Source of the DNA: Flavobacterium marginilacus
Lineage (GTDB): Bacteria; Bacteroidota; Bacteroidia; Flavobacteriales; Flavobacteriaceae
Assembly (NCBI RefSeq): GCF_026870155.1
Contig: NZ_CP113975.1
Span: 4,216,001-4,280,000 of the forward strand
Reading direction: 5' to 3'
DNA length: 64,000 nt
Part shown: positions 49,520-58,941 of the stretch, one piece after another
How positions within the stretch are numbered: the stretch's first letter is position 1
How the letters are laid out: each line of letters begins with the position of its first letter
The notes under the pieces: generated by a model
What the model saw: only the letters and a program-made list of their open reading frames with translations
Databases searched by the model: none
Told to the model about the DNA's origin: nothing
Program-made: the position numbers and the translations under genes

Positions 49520-52312
49520 TTAATCCATATTCATACCCTCTCTTCTGAAACCGCCGTAACCGCCGCCAGGAGGCTGACGTCTATCTCTTGGTCCGCCGAA
49601 AGTTCCAAGTTTATATGTTAAAGAAAACATTGCATATCTTTTCAATACTGTATTCTCTTCATCACGAATCGTCGTTGCAGATATTGTTCTGGATGCACTT
49701 TGATTCTGATTTAAAACATCATAAACTTTTACTTTCAAAGTCATTTTCTTTTCGAAAAAACCATACGACAAACTGGTGTTCCATAAATAAAAATCTTTTT
49801 TGAAATCACCTGAAATATTCGAATTGTAATTATAACCAAAATCGTTTCCGAAAATCCAGTTCTTTGGCCAATAATTAGTAGTCTGTATGTTTATTCTATG
49901 TACCACATTTGAGCTGGCATTTATTGACGAATTACTATACGTTGATTCGTTATAAGACAGACCGTAAGAAGGTGAAACACTAAGCAGTTCGCCATAATCA
50001 TAGGAAACATACACATTTGGCGAAACAGCCAATGATTTTGCACTATATAAAACAGCATTGGTAAACCTTTTATCCAAAGAATAACTACCGTTTAAACGCA
50101 GACCATATCGTACAACGTGAGCATCCATTTTTATACTCTGTCCCCAGTTTCCACCGACACTAGTTCTATAAGTCCCTGTTACATTTTGATACTTAGTTAT
50201 TCTTTTTCCGGTAACAGTGTCATAAATAGAAGAAGCAACCACTGCACTATCATAAAAATCCCCACTTGCAAATATGTTATATCCAGAACGGGTACGCATA
50301 TCAAAATTTCTATAATTAATATTTACGCTGTTTACTTTGTTTACATTCAATTCTGGATTCCCTATTACAGTATTCAATGGATTTGCCAAATTGGCTACCG
50401 GCATTAATTGTGTTGCCGAAGGAAGACTGCTTGAGTAATTGTACCTAAAAGTAATGAACTTTGACTTATCAAATTTATACCTTACTTGTGCATTACCATA
50501 AGGCAGCACATATTGCTGATTCAAATCAGTGGCATTGTTCAGGTAAAGTGAATGATTATTGTAATCAACTATAGAAGTTTTGGAATTCAAAGTAAAAGTA
50601 AAATTGTTTTTTTCCAAAGTAAGACCCGCTTTTGGAGTAATCGAATTTTGACTTGAGGTAATATAATTTGTCTGAAGATTATTTAAAATTGAATACGTTT
50701 GAGCTGCATCATCATAATCATAGGTTTTCGCATCATTTACTTCACTGTCCCACCCTAATTCTGTTCCAAGTCGAATTCGCAGTGAATCAGTTATTGGTTC
50801 CGTAAATTCAATTTCGGCCGAATATGAGTCAGCAGTATTATTACTTTTTCCATTTTGATGACGCTCATCATTCTGTCTGTTACCTTGTTTAAAAACAGTT
50901 TTCGACTCATTTATTGCATCCGAATCGCTATTGGAATTAGTATTACTGAAAACAAAACTCAGGTTACGGGCTTTTCTTTCAAAAGCTTTATTAAAATTTA
51001 TGGTATTCCCAAAATTAGCAGATGCATTTTCTTTGTATGAAGTCCCGTTACTTTCATTTAAAGATACACCATTTTGATCTGTAGCTGCACTAGAAGATTC
51101 TGAGTTGCTGTTGGTACGGGATTTACTGATATTTGGTGTAACAACCAGTCTTGTTGTTGGATTTATTTTATATTCAAACTCAAAATTAGCCTTATTTTCC
51201 GTGCCTTCATTTCTGGTTTTTGAAGTTGAGTCGGTAAAATTAGTGCTGGTTGATGATAAAAATTCTGTCTGCTTGGATTTCGATTGATTTTCATTAATTG
51301 TATTCTTAAAATCATAGCCAGCCGTTGTATTAAAAACTTTCGCCCACTCATCCGAATAATTAAAACTTACCAGATTAGTTGTCGTAATTCCTTTTCCAGA
51401 TGCCGTGGCTCTAGTTGCCTGCCTGCTGTTTCGTCCGCCTCCCATATTATCAAACACTTCGTCCATAGCAAAACCGGTCGAATTGATATTATTAGCAGAA
51501 CCCAGTAAACTTATTTTTTGTTTATTATTAAAATAGTTCAAAATAAAACTATTTTCATAACGGTCGTCAGTTCCATAACCGCCCATTATTTTACCAAAAA
51601 GACCTTTATTTTTCTTTTCATCAATAGTAAAATTGATACTGGAATCATCCGAACTGGCTTCTTGTTTAGACAGTTCTTCTTTTTTAGTTTTAAAATCAGA
51701 AATCTGAACTTTATTAATCATATCGGCTGGCATATTTTTCAGCAATATAGCACCATCCTTACCAAAGAAAGATTTCCCGTTAACCAAAAACTGAGTTACT
51801 TCCTTTCCATTAGCCGTAACTTTTCCATCTGTATCAACCTCTACTCCAGGCAGCTGTTTCAGCAAAGTCTCAACATTGGCATCAGGACGCACTTTATATG
51901 AGGCTGCATTAAACTCTAGAGTATCTTTTTTTATTTTAATAGGAGGTGCGTCATTTTTTACAACTACTTCTTTTAATGCAGTTTCATTTTGGGCTAAATA
52001 TAATTTTCCAAAATCTTTATTTTCCAAAAGTTTATTCTGCTCTTCTGTGTATGTCTGATAGCCCATAAAATTTATCTTCAAGAAAACTGGCTTATCGTAT
52101 TTTTTGGTATTTATTTTGAATTCCCCATTTTTATCAGTAGTCGTATATTCAACAACTGTTGAATCTTTGACATTAGAGAAATAAACCATAGCCGATTCCA
52201 ATGGTTTTTGAGTATTTATATCATAGACAGTTCCTTTGATAGTAATATTATTTTGAGCATTAGCTGCAAAAAATAAAAACACAAACAGTAAAGCGGCGTA
52301 AATTTTAGACAT
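49520..52312 (-). CDS. PF14905 outer-membrane beta-barrel protein (TonB-receptor-like)
   Basis: A 930-residue protein. It has a signal peptide (LLFVFLFFAANAQ), an N-terminal carboxypeptidase regulatory-like domain (ITIKGTVYDINTQKPLESAMVYF), a plug-like segment (SYKVRPDANVETLLKQLPGVEVDTDGKVTANGKEVTQFLVNGKSFFG) and a C-terminal barrel of the outer-membrane beta-barrel family PF14905 ending in SLTYKLGTFGGPRDRRQPPGG and a Gly/Arg-rich tail. The Asn/Ser-rich middle is typical. The substrate is unknown. A C-terminal relic of a paralogue is at 38805-38975. Confidence 0.88.
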   Translation of the reverse strand: MSKIYAALLFVFLFFAANAQNNITIKGTVYDINTQKPLESAMVYFSNVKDSTVVEYTTTDKNGEFKINTKKYDKPVFLKINFMGYQTYTEEQNKLLENKDFGKLYLAQNETALKEVVVKNDAPPIKIKKDTLEFNAASYKVRPDANVETLLKQLPGVEVDTDGKVTANGKEVTQFLVNGKSFFGKDGAILLKNMPADMINKVQISDFKTKKEELSKQEASSDDSSINFTIDEKKNKGLFGKIMGGYGTDDRYENSFILNYFNNKQKISLLGSANNINSTGFAMDEVFDNMGGGRNSRQATRATASGKGITTTNLVSFNYSDEWAKVFNTTAGYDFKNTINENQSKSKQTEFLSSTSTNFTDSTSKTRNEGTENKANFEFEYKINPTTRLVVTPNISKSRTNSNSESSSAATDQNGVSLNESNGTSYKENASANFGNTINFNKAFERKARNLSFVFSNTNSNSDSDAINESKTVFKQGNRQNDERHQNGKSNNTADSYSAEIEFTEPITDSLRIRLGTELGWDSEVNDAKTYDYDDAAQTYSILNNLQTNYITSSQNSITPKAGLTLEKNNFTFTLNSKTSIVDYNNHSLYLNNATDLNQQYVLPYGNAQVRYKFDKSKFITFRYNYSSSLPSATQLMPVANLANPLNTVIGNPELNVNKVNSVNINYRNFDMRTRSGYNIFASGDFYDSAVVASSIYDTVTGKRITKYQNVTGTYRTSVGGNWGQSIKMDAHVVRYGLRLNGSYSLDKRFTNAVLYSAKSLAVSPNVYVSYDYGELLSVSPSYGLSYNESTYSNSSINASSNVVHRINIQTTNYWPKNWIFGNDFGYNYNSNISGDFKKDFYLWNTSLSYGFFEKKMTLKVKVYDVLNQNQSASRTISATTIRDEENTVLKRYAMFSLTYKLGTFGGPRDRRQPPGGGYGGFRREGMNMD

Positions 52313-52487
52313 ATAATATTTTATTAAACAATATGACTAAGACATTGAACTTTACAAAAGGTTTAATTTTACATTCAATATTTATTTAAGAAATTTCCTT
52401 TTGAATTTATAAACACCCGTAAATAAAGCATAAATACACAAAAAAAAATGCAAAAAAAAATCCCGATTACTCAGGATTTTTAAATTT

Positions 52488-53798
52488 CTATTTCTCTCTA
52501 ATATAAATATCGATTGGCACTCCTGCAAAGTCCCAGTTTTCTCTGATTTTATTTTCAAGATATCGTCTATAAGGCTCTTTTACATATTGAGGCATATTGG
52601 CAAAAAACACAAACTGCGGTGTCGGTGTCGGCAGCTGCATACAATATTTAATTTTTACATATTTTCCTTTAGTCGCAGGCGGCGGATAGGCTTCAATCGC
52701 TTTCAGCATGTATTCATTGAATTTTGAAGTAGCAATACGCTGCTGTCTGTTTTCATAAACCTTAACAGTTGCTTCCAAAGCTTTTAGCAGACGCTGTTTA
52801 GTCAATGCCGAAACAAAAAGAATAGGCACATCTGTAAATGGCATTAATTCTTTTTTGATTTTCTCTTCATAATCTCGGGTTGACATAGTGTCTTTTTCAA
52901 CCAGATCCCATTTGTTGACCAAGATTACAAGTCCTTTACGGTTTTTCTCGGCCAGCCAAAAAATACTTTGATCCTGTCCTTCAAATCCGCGGGTTGCGTC
53001 AATCACTAATATACAGATATCGGCATGCTCAATCGCACGCACTGAACGCATTACAGAGTAAAACTCCAAATCCTCTTTAACTTTGGCTTTACGGCGGATT
53101 CCCGCTGTATCCACCAAGTTGAATTCGAAACCAAAACGGTCAAATTTTGTATCAATCGCATCACGTGTAGTTCCCGCAATATCGGTAACCATGAAACGGT
53201 CTTTACCGATAAGCGCATTGATAAAACTTGATTTTCCTGCATTTGGACGTCCTACCACTGCAAAACGAGGCAAAACAACTTCTTCTTTTACTGGCTCCGG
53301 TTTTACAGGAAAAGCTTCAATCAGAGCATCCAATAAATCACCTGTTCCGCTTCCTGAAATACTGGCGAAAGTAAAATAATCTCCCAATCCCAAGTTGTAA
53401 AACTCCACAGCATCTTTCTCACGCATCGCATTGTCCACCTTATTGACGGCAAGCAAAACCGGTTTGGTCACTTTTCGCAATAATTTGGCAACCGTTTCAT
53501 CCATTGGGGTAATTCCCTCTTCAACATCTACAACAAAAATGATAACATCAGCCTCATCGATGGCCAATTCTACCTGTTTACGAATTTCTCCCTCAAAAAC
53601 ATCATCCGATCCGCGCACGTATCCACCGGTATCAATCACAGAAAACTCTTTTCCGTTCCACTCGCTTTTACCATAGTTTCTATCGCGGGTAACCCCAGAC
53701 ACTGAATCTACAATAGCTTCTCTTCTTTGTATCAGCCTATTAAAAAGGGTTGATTTCCCCACATTAGGTCTTCCTACTATCGCAACAATATTACTCAT
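52488..53798 (-). CDS. der: Ribosome biogenesis GTPase Der
   Basis: A 436-residue protein with two tandem G domains: G1 motifs GRPNVGKST (about 8-16) and GRPNAGKSS (about 183-191), DTGGY and DTAGI (G3), NKVD and NKWD (G4), followed by a KH-like domain ([41 protein letters not shown]). Der (EngA) matures the 50S subunit and is essential in many bacteria. It is transcribed alone in this window; era lies nearby in the same direction. Confidence 0.96.
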   Translation of the reverse strand: MSNIVAIVGRPNVGKSTLFNRLIQRREAIVDSVSGVTRDRNYGKSEWNGKEFSVIDTGGYVRGSDDVFEGEIRKQVELAIDEADVIIFVVDVEEGITPMDETVAKLLRKVTKPVLLAVNKVDNAMREKDAVEFYNLGLGDYFTFASISGSGTGDLLDALIEAFPVKPEPVKEEVVLPRFAVVGRPNAGKSSFINALIGKDRFMVTDIAGTTRDAIDTKFDRFGFEFNLVDTAGIRRKAKVKEDLEFYSVMRSVRAIEHADICILVIDATRGFEGQDQSIFWLAEKNRKGLVILVNKWDLVEKDTMSTRDYEEKIKKELMPFTDVPILFVSALTKQRLLKALEATVKVYENRQQRIATSKFNEYMLKAIEAYPPPATKGKYVKIKYCMQLPTPTPQFVFFANMPQYVKEPYRRYLENKIRENWDFAGVPIDIYIREK

Positions 53799-53936
53799 AA
53801 TCTAAATTAGATATTAATTTTTCCGAACACTGCTTTCCAGTTTCGGCGTGCAAAGGTAGTGTATAAAAGCATGAATATCAATTTTTTTGGTATATTCGCC
53901 AGATTACATTTCCTTAACCACTTCATTTTTAATTTT

Positions 53937-54440
53937 ATGGATACCAATAATGAGATCCGTCTGCGCCTGCGATTCTACAAAGAAGTCAATCAGGACATCG
54001 ATTCGCTGCGTCAAAAATTCATTCAGTTTACCACGACAAAATCCCCAGATTTCATTCTGAAAATAAAAGAATACCATATTTGGATCAATATAAAAGGCTC
54101 TAAAAAAGCCTATTGGTCTCCTCATCTTCATATTGAAATGGAGTCCAAAGGCGAAAACCAGACCAACATCCGCGGTTTATTTGGACCCGATCCCGGTTTG
54201 TGGACTTTTTTTATGTTTCTGCATTTTATGATAGCGGGAACATTTATCATTTTTTGCGGTATCGCCTACTCCGATTATGTACTTAAAAGATCCACTTCGG
54301 GTGATTTTGTTGTGATGTCGCTGATGATTTTTGCTTGGTTTCTGCTCTACGTCATAGCAAAACAAATACGAAGCAACGGCGAAAAGCAAATGAATGATAT
54401 TGAAAAAGTGTTTTTGGAAATTATTGAAAATAACCGCTAA
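53937..54440 (+). CDS. Hypothetical two-helix membrane protein
   Basis: From the preferred ATG at 53937 (MDTNNEIRLRLRFYKEVNQDIDSL) the protein is 167 residues; the frame is open further upstream to 53859. A charged N-terminal half (FTTTKSPDFILKIKEYHIWINIKGSKKAYWSPHLHIEME) precedes two membrane helices (FFMFLHFMIAGTFIIFCGIAY, VVMSLMIFAWFLLYVIAK) and a short helical tail. No family is recognised. It lies between two GTPase genes on the opposite strand. Confidence 0.7.
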   Translation: MDTNNEIRLRLRFYKEVNQDIDSLRQKFIQFTTTKSPDFILKIKEYHIWINIKGSKKAYWSPHLHIEMESKGENQTNIRGLFGPDPGLWTFFMFLHFMIAGTFIIFCGIAYSDYVLKRSTSGDFVVMSLMIFAWFLLYVIAKQIRSNGEKQMNDIEKVFLEIIENNR

Positions 54441-54512
54441 GCACGCAAAGAATTAAGCAAAGTTCGCTAAGCTTTGCGTACATAGCGATTCCTTTGCGAA
54501 CCTTGCGGTTAA
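54432..54512. repeat. Palindromic repeat related to 10857-10906
   Basis: It starts with 'aaccgctaagcacgcaaag' and ends with 'tttgcgaaccttgcggtt'. The right part with its A-run is identical to the right arm of the element at 10857-10906. It sits at the end of the hypothetical gene and before the era stop. Confidence 0.75.
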
Positions 54513-54599
54513 AAAAAATCAGCATTAGGAAAACCCCCAAATACTGATTTTAAATTATTATTTTCTCCCGTACGGGTACGGACAAGTCGCGACCTGTCC

Positions 54600-55481
54600 C
54601 TACGAATTATACCCAAAACGCTTCAGCATATTCGCATTGCTTCTCCAGTTTTTATTCACTTTCACATACAATTCAATATGGATTTGTTTGCCAAAGAATT
54701 TCTCCAGATCCACACGGGCATCCATTCCCACTTTTTTCAAAGCAGCACCTTTGTGACCGATTACAATTCCTTTTTGAGTCTCACGTTCTACCATAATCAA
54801 AGAACGAATACGAATGATGTTATCATCTTCGAAGAATTCCTCCGTTACGATTTCTACTGCGTAAGGAATCTCTTTACTGTAGTTCAATAATATTTTTTCA
54901 CGGATGGTTTCGTTTACGAAGAAACGTTCCGGTTTGTCCGTTAATTGATCTTTTGGGTAATAGGCAGGTGATTCCGGCAATAACGAAATGATTCTTTGAA
55001 ACACTTCTGGCACGTTAAAATTCTGCAATGCCGATATTGGATAAATCTCTGCATTTGGTACTTTCTCTGTCCAAAAAGCCACTTGCGCTTCCAACTGCTC
55101 TTGATTAGAATTATCAATTTTATTCAGCAACAGCAACACCGGAATTTTCGAATGGATAATTTTATTAAAAAAAGCTTCATCTTTCAAATCCTGTTCTCCT
55201 ATTTCGACCATATAAATCAATATATCAGCATCTTCAAAAGCAGATTTCACAAAGTTCATCATTGATTCCTGCATTTCGTAGGCTGGTTTGATGATACCAG
55301 GTGTGTCGGACAAAATCAACTGAAAATCTTCACCATTTACGATTCCAAGAATCCTGTGGCGAGTTGTTTGCGCTTTCGAAGTAATAATTGACAATCTTTC
55401 ACCAACAAAGGCATTCATTAGCGTTGATTTTCCAACGTTTGGATTCCCTATGATGTTTACAAAACCTGCTTTATGTGACAT
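54600..55481 (-). CDS. era: GTPase Era
   Basis: A 293-residue protein with an Era-type G domain: [13 protein letters not shown] (G1, about 12-24), QTTRHR (G2), DTPGI (G3), NKID (G4), SAL (G5), and a C-terminal KH domain (VIGHKGAALKKVGMDARVDLEKFFGKQIHIELYVKVNKNWRSN). It binds the 3' end of 16S rRNA and helps assemble the 30S subunit. It is monocistronic here, with the start 118 nt from the divergent tRNA genes. Confidence 0.96.
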   Translation of the reverse strand: MSHKAGFVNIIGNPNVGKSTLMNAFVGERLSIITSKAQTTRHRILGIVNGEDFQLILSDTPGIIKPAYEMQESMMNFVKSAFEDADILIYMVEIGEQDLKDEAFFNKIIHSKIPVLLLLNKIDNSNQEQLEAQVAFWTEKVPNAEIYPISALQNFNVPEVFQRIISLLPESPAYYPKDQLTDKPERFFVNETIREKILLNYSKEIPYAVEIVTEEFFEDDNIIRIRSLIMVERETQKGIVIGHKGAALKKVGMDARVDLEKFFGKQIHIELYVKVNKNWRSNANMLKRFGYNS

Positions 55482-55556
55482 TTCTATTATAATTTATAGT
55501 GCAAAGGTAGTCATATCAAGCCAATACACGAAATAAAACATTTTTTAAAGTTTCTA

Positions 55557-55586
55557 TTGGATTTGTCAAAATTCAGCGTATCTTTG
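55557..55586 (+). promoter_or_regulatory. Promoter of the tRNA-fMet pair
   Basis: TTG (55557-55559) and TATCTTTG (55579-55586) with a 19-nt spacer give a full Bacteroidota -33/-7 promoter, ending 12 nt before the first tRNA. Confidence 0.75.
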
Positions 55587-55598
55587 CACCCGAAACAT

Positions 55599-55671
55599 CG
55601 CGGGATAGAGCAGTAGGCAGCTCGTCGGGCTCATAACCCGAAGGTCACAGGTTCGAGTCCTGTTCCCGCTA
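55599..55671 (+). tRNA. Initiator tRNA-Met (CAT), copy 1
   Basis: A cloverleaf of 73 nt to the discriminator A: acceptor arm GCGGGA/TCCCGC with an unpaired first position (C1 opposite T72), D-loop AGTAGGCA, anticodon loop CTCATAA between GGG and CCC, and T-arm ACAGG-TTCGAGT-CCTGT. The three G-C pairs next to the anticodon loop and the unpaired first acceptor position mark the initiator form. No CCA is encoded. It is identical to copy 2. Confidence 0.95.
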
Positions 55672-55706
55672 CTAAGGTAGCCTTATTGAGATTACAAAAC
55701 GCACAT

Positions 55707-55779
55707 CGCGGGATAGAGCAGTAGGCAGCTCGTCGGGCTCATAACCCGAAGGTCACAGGTTCGAGTCCTGTTCCCGCTA
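55707..55779 (+). tRNA. Initiator tRNA-Met (CAT), copy 2
   Basis: It is identical to copy 1 over all 73 nt, with a period of 108 nt. The 35-nt spacer contains 'aaggtagcctt'. Both share the upstream promoter, since no new -7 box is seen in the spacer, and the terminator that follows. Confidence 0.95.
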
Positions 55780-55788
55780 CAACGAAAA

Positions 55789-55817
55789 AAGCTTCAGAGA
55801 AATCTGGAGCTTTTTTA
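55789..55817 (+). terminator. Terminator of the tRNA-fMet operon
   Basis: GCTTCAGA pairs with TCTGGAGC (one G-T wobble) around a GAAA loop, then a run of T. It starts 12 nt after the second tRNA. Confidence 0.85.
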
Positions 55818-55837
55818 TTATACAACTTTTGTAAAAT

Positions 55838-56845
55838 TCAATTATTTTGGATCAGGTGCAAAAGTTGGGGATTATTAGATAATCTGAATATAAAGAAATC
55901 TATCTTTCTTACTCCTCTAAATTGACTTCTAAATGCTTTTATTTTGGCATTAAAGGATTCTGCAGAAGCATTAGTGCTCCTGTTATCAAAATAGTTTAAA
56001 ATTGACTGATAATTAAGAGTTACCGTATTGAGTAATATATTAAAGTTTTTAAATCCTGATTCTTCTACATTCCTGTACCAATGTGCTAGTTTTGTCATGG
56101 CAACGTGCTTGTCGTTGTTATTATTGTAAATGCCTCGAAGTTGTTGACTCAAACCGTAAGCTTTCTTTATATCTGGATATAACTCAAATAACAATTGCGC
56201 TCTCTCATTTTGGTGCTCAGTCCATTTTTCGCGAGATTTATAAAGCACATATCTGCTTCTGGCTATAAGTTGTTTTAAGGAATCTCCATTAGGCAAGAGC
56301 TCCTGTATAAATGTGTTATTCTCTTTTTTGGCTTGCATTATCAATTGATTCTCAAGATCCATAGCTTCCCAGCGATGTTTGATTCTGATTTCTTGCATGG
56401 CTTCCAATGCTAATTTTTGAACATGGAATCTGTCAGTGACCTGTATTGCTTTTGGGAAGCATTTTTTGGAGATCAGTTTCATAGAATTAGCCATGTCCAG
56501 TGTTATCTCTTGAACACCACTTCTTTTTTTATAATCAATCTTACTGATGTGTTCTATGACTTGATCTGCCTTTGTTCCAGCAATAATAGCCACTAAGCAA
56601 CCTTGTTTGCCTTTGAACTTCTTGTTGGTTACAATGGTGTAAAGCTCTCCCTGAGACAAAGCTACTTCATCAATCGATAAGTGTGTACCTATGTTTTCAG
56701 GGTAAAGAATCCACTGATGGGCATGTTCTCGTGGAGCCCAGGTATTAAAGGAGCTCAGGTGTTTTTTATACTGTCTTTGAAGTTTTTTTCCGTTGACCCC
56801 GAAAAACCTTCCGATGGTATGGCAGTCGGTGGCGCTGTTATCTAT
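55838..56845 (-). CDS. ISAon1-type DDE transposase
   Basis: Taken from codon 56845 (ATA) the protein is about 335 residues; the first ATG is at 56659. Visible parts: DNSATDCHTIGRFFGVNGKKLQRQYKKHLSSFNTWAPREHAHQWILYPENIGTHLSIDEVALSQGELYTIVTNK (first catalytic Asp in SIDE), VQEITLDMANSMKLISKKCFPKAIQVTDRFHVQKLALEAMQEIR (second Asp, typical ISL3-like DRFHV), and ESFNAKIKAFRSQFRGVRKIDFFIFRL (catalytic Glu). Starting at ATA would be unusual; an intact copy probably has ATG there or shifts frame from the upstream gene. Confidence 0.85.
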   Translation of the reverse strand: MDNSATDCHTIGRFFGVNGKKLQRQYKKHLSSFNTWAPREHAHQWILYPENIGTHLSIDEVALSQGELYTIVTNKKFKGKQGCLVAIIAGTKADQVIEHISKIDYKKRSGVQEITLDMANSMKLISKKCFPKAIQVTDRFHVQKLALEAMQEIRIKHRWEAMDLENQLIMQAKKENNTFIQELLPNGDSLKQLIARSRYVLYKSREKWTEHQNERAQLLFELYPDIKKAYGLSQQLRGIYNNNNDKHVAMTKLAHWYRNVEESGFKNFNILLNTVTLNYQSILNYFDNRSTNASAESFNAKIKAFRSQFRGVRKIDFFIFRLSNNPQLLHLIQNN

Positions 56846-57185
56846 TGATTTCTTTTAAAAAAGCCGCAAACTCTTGAGTCATGCGGGTTCCTTTAGCAAC
56901 TAAAGTCCAATCTCTTTTAAGGATTTCTCCATTAGTTTTATTAGTCCAACGACGTCTTTTGATATGTAAATACACAAACTTACCTCGTAGAGGGAAATCC
57001 TGAATGGTAATTTCATCCACAAATCCCTTTGATGCTAATTCAAGTGTATCAAACTCTTTAGGAGCTTTAGCTTTTTCTTCAAAGTATAGGTGCAATATCT
57101 CCTGAGTTTCATTAGCAGAAAACACCTCAAAGTGGTCAACTAAAAAATCAGACAGCATAAATTTCAAAAGATCTATAAAAGTCAT
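56838..57185 (-). CDS. ISAon1-type transposase N-terminal region protein
   Basis: A 115-residue protein: HFEVFSANETQEILHLYFEEKAKAPKEFDTLELASKGFVDEITIQDFPLRGKFVYLHIKRRRWTNKTNGEILKRDWTLVAKGTRMTQEFAAFLKEINR. It resembles the N-terminal regions annotated beside ISAon1 transposases and has 'RRRWTNKT' at the normal place. Its stop overlaps the start of the transposase frame by a few bases, and an A/T slippery stretch (TTTTTTAAAA) lies just before the overlap. Confidence 0.8.
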   Translation of the reverse strand: MTFIDLLKFMLSDFLVDHFEVFSANETQEILHLYFEEKAKAPKEFDTLELASKGFVDEITIQDFPLRGKFVYLHIKRRRWTNKTNGEILKRDWTLVAKGTRMTQEFAAFLKEINR

Positions 57186-57210
57186 TACAAATTGTTAGAG
57201 TGACAAATTT

Positions 57211-57335
57211 CTAATTTTTTTTCGACATTTCCTCCCCAGACTTTGTTCTTGATCCTTTAGATAATCTGAATAAGAAGAAGTCTATATTTCTAACACCTCT
57301 AAATTGAAATCTAAACGCTTTTATTTTCCTAGACT
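57211..57335 (-). pseudogene. C-terminal remnant of a second ISAon1-type transposase
   Basis: Read on the minus strand to TAG 57211-57213, it encodes KIKAFRFQFRGVRNIDFFLFRLSKG, matching KIKAFRSQFRGVRKIDFFIFRLSNN at the end of the intact transposase, then diverges. Only about 25 matching residues remain. It lies upstream of the intact copy, so this site has received or kept parts of two related elements. The rest of 57336-57608 is AT-rich with no clear gene. Confidence 0.85.
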
Positions 57336-57608
57336 GCTAAGCTTTCTGAAAAAACTAAAAAAGAAATTAATAAAAGTGTTTCCGCCTCTGTCTATCCAAA
57401 AGAATGGATTTTTCTCTCTCTATTCTTTTTTATTTTCCACTTTTTCTGCACTCTTTTTAAATCATCACTTGCTTTTTATTAAGCTAAACTGCAGGATTTT
57501 AAACCTAAATTCTGAAAGCGATAAAAATATTTTAAAAAAAAATGTTTTTTTGAGGTAACAATTAACCTAGTACTGTATCAAAAGATAAACTTTAAAAAAT
57601 TAAATCTT

Positions 57609-58445
57609 ATGAAAACGAAATCTATTTTAATTATTACATTTATTCTTCTTATCTCAAAATCTGTTTTTTCACAAACTGCCTTCAAAGTAGAGGTAAAAGG
57701 AAAAGGAGCTCCTGTCTTGTTATTCCCTGGTTTTGGCTGTACAGGAGAAGTATGGAATGAAACAGTTGCAGAGCTTTCTAAAAATTACGAATGTCATGTT
57801 TTTACTTTTGCAGGATTCGGAAATGTTCCTCCAATTGAAGAACCTTGGTTTTCTACCATAAAAGATCAGGTCATTTCTTATGTAAAAACAAAGAAAATAA
57901 AGAATGCTACATTAATTGGCCATAGTTTAGGAGGTACTTTAAGCTTGTGGTTAGCCTCTCAAGAAACCAATTTGTTTAAAAAGTTAATTATCGTTGATGC
58001 TTTACCTGCAAGTGCAGCTTTGATGATTCCTAACTACAAAGGGGAAATTATTCCGTACGACAATCCACAAAGTAAAATGATGCTGGCAATGGATCAAAAA
58101 GCGTTCAACGGAATGAATTCGCAGTCGACTGCTTATATGTGCATGAACAAAGAAAAACAGAAAACAATCAATGAATGGATGAATATTGCCGATAGAAAAA
58201 CTTATGTTTATGGTTATATTGACATGCTTAATTTAGACCTGCGAAAAGAAATTTCTAAGATTAAAATTCCGGCAGTCATTTTAGCTGCCACAAATCCAGA
58301 TCTTAATACAGTACAAAACACTTATAAAGCCCAGTATGAAAACCTTCCTTCAGTTAAAATTTATTACGCAGCAAACTCTGCTCATTTTGTAATGTATGAT
58401 CAACCTGAATGGTTTATGGATAAAGTAAAACTTGAATTAAAATAA
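57609..58445 (+). CDS. Secreted alpha/beta hydrolase
   Basis: A 278-residue protein with a signal peptide (ILIITFILLISKSVFSQ) and an alpha/beta-hydrolase fold: PVLLFPGFGCTGEVW (oxyanion region), the nucleophile elbow LIGHSLGG with Ser near residue 104, an acid in LAATNPDLN and the catalytic His in NSAHFVMYD. It would hydrolyse an ester or amide in the periplasm. The next gene (ECF sigma factor) starts 1 nt after its stop, so it is the first gene of an operon with a regulator. Confidence 0.88.
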   Translation: MKTKSILIITFILLISKSVFSQTAFKVEVKGKGAPVLLFPGFGCTGEVWNETVAELSKNYECHVFTFAGFGNVPPIEEPWFSTIKDQVISYVKTKKIKNATLIGHSLGGTLSLWLASQETNLFKKLIIVDALPASAALMIPNYKGEIIPYDNPQSKMMLAMDQKAFNGMNSQSTAYMCMNKEKQKTINEWMNIADRKTYVYGYIDMLNLDLRKEISKIKIPAVILAATNPDLNTVQNTYKAQYENLPSVKIYYAANSAHFVMYDQPEWFMDKVKLELK

Positions 58446-58446
58446 G

Positions 58447-58941
58447 GTGGCTAAAAAAGAACAATTCAACGAGATCTATTACAAGAATTACAATAAGGTG
58501 TTTCGTTTGTGCAAAGGTTATTTTTGTGGAGATACTGCATTGGCCTCTGATGCAGCTCAGGAAATCTTCATCAAAGTCTGGGAGAAACTAGACACCTTCC
58601 GAAATGACTCGAGTATCAGCACCTGGATTTACAGGATTGCAGTAAACACATGCCTTCTTTATTTAAGAAAATCATCTTCAAGAAAAGAAATTAGGACCGA
58701 TATTATGCCTCAGACAGTTTCAGAAACCTATTCGAGCGAAAAAGATGAACAGCTGCAGCAAATGTATCAATGCATACAAAAACTTGAAGAAACAAACAAA
58801 ATGATAATCCTAATGACTTTAGACGGTTTAGAATACCAGGAAATATCAGAAGTAATCGGGATAACAGAAGAAACACTTCGCGTTAGAATTCATAGAATCA
58901 AAAAAAGTTTAACTCAATGTGTACAAAATGAAAACATTTGA
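58447..58941 (+). CDS. ECF-type RNA polymerase sigma factor
   Basis: A 164-residue sigma-70 family protein from GTG 58447. Region 2 is KVFRLCKGYFCGDTALASDAAQEIFIKVWEKLDTFRNDSSISTWIYRIAVNTCLLYLRK; region 4 is KLEETNKMIILMTLDGLEYQEISEVIGITEETLRVRIHRIKKSL. It directs RNA polymerase to a special promoter set, which may include this operon. It is followed by a membrane protein whose gene overlaps by 14 nt and may act as its anti-sigma factor. Confidence 0.92.
   Translation: MAKKEQFNEIYYKNYNKVFRLCKGYFCGDTALASDAAQEIFIKVWEKLDTFRNDSSISTWIYRIAVNTCLLYLRKSSSRKEIRTDIMPQTVSETYSSEKDEQLQQMYQCIQKLEETNKMIILMTLDGLEYQEISEVIGITEETLRVRIHRIKKSLTQCVQNENI

Larger units (their letters stand above)
55838..57185 (-). 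mobile_element. ISAon1-type insertion sequence (two transposase frames)
   Basis: The span covers a 115-residue N-terminal region gene and a DDE transposase gene in the +1 frame, overlapping at ATA 56845 / TAA 56838. This split layout matches elements listed as 'ISAon1 family transposase N-terminal region' plus transposase. Clear terminal inverted repeats or target duplications could not be found by eye, so the outer ends are those of the coding frames. It sits directly after a tRNA operon. Confidence 0.75.
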
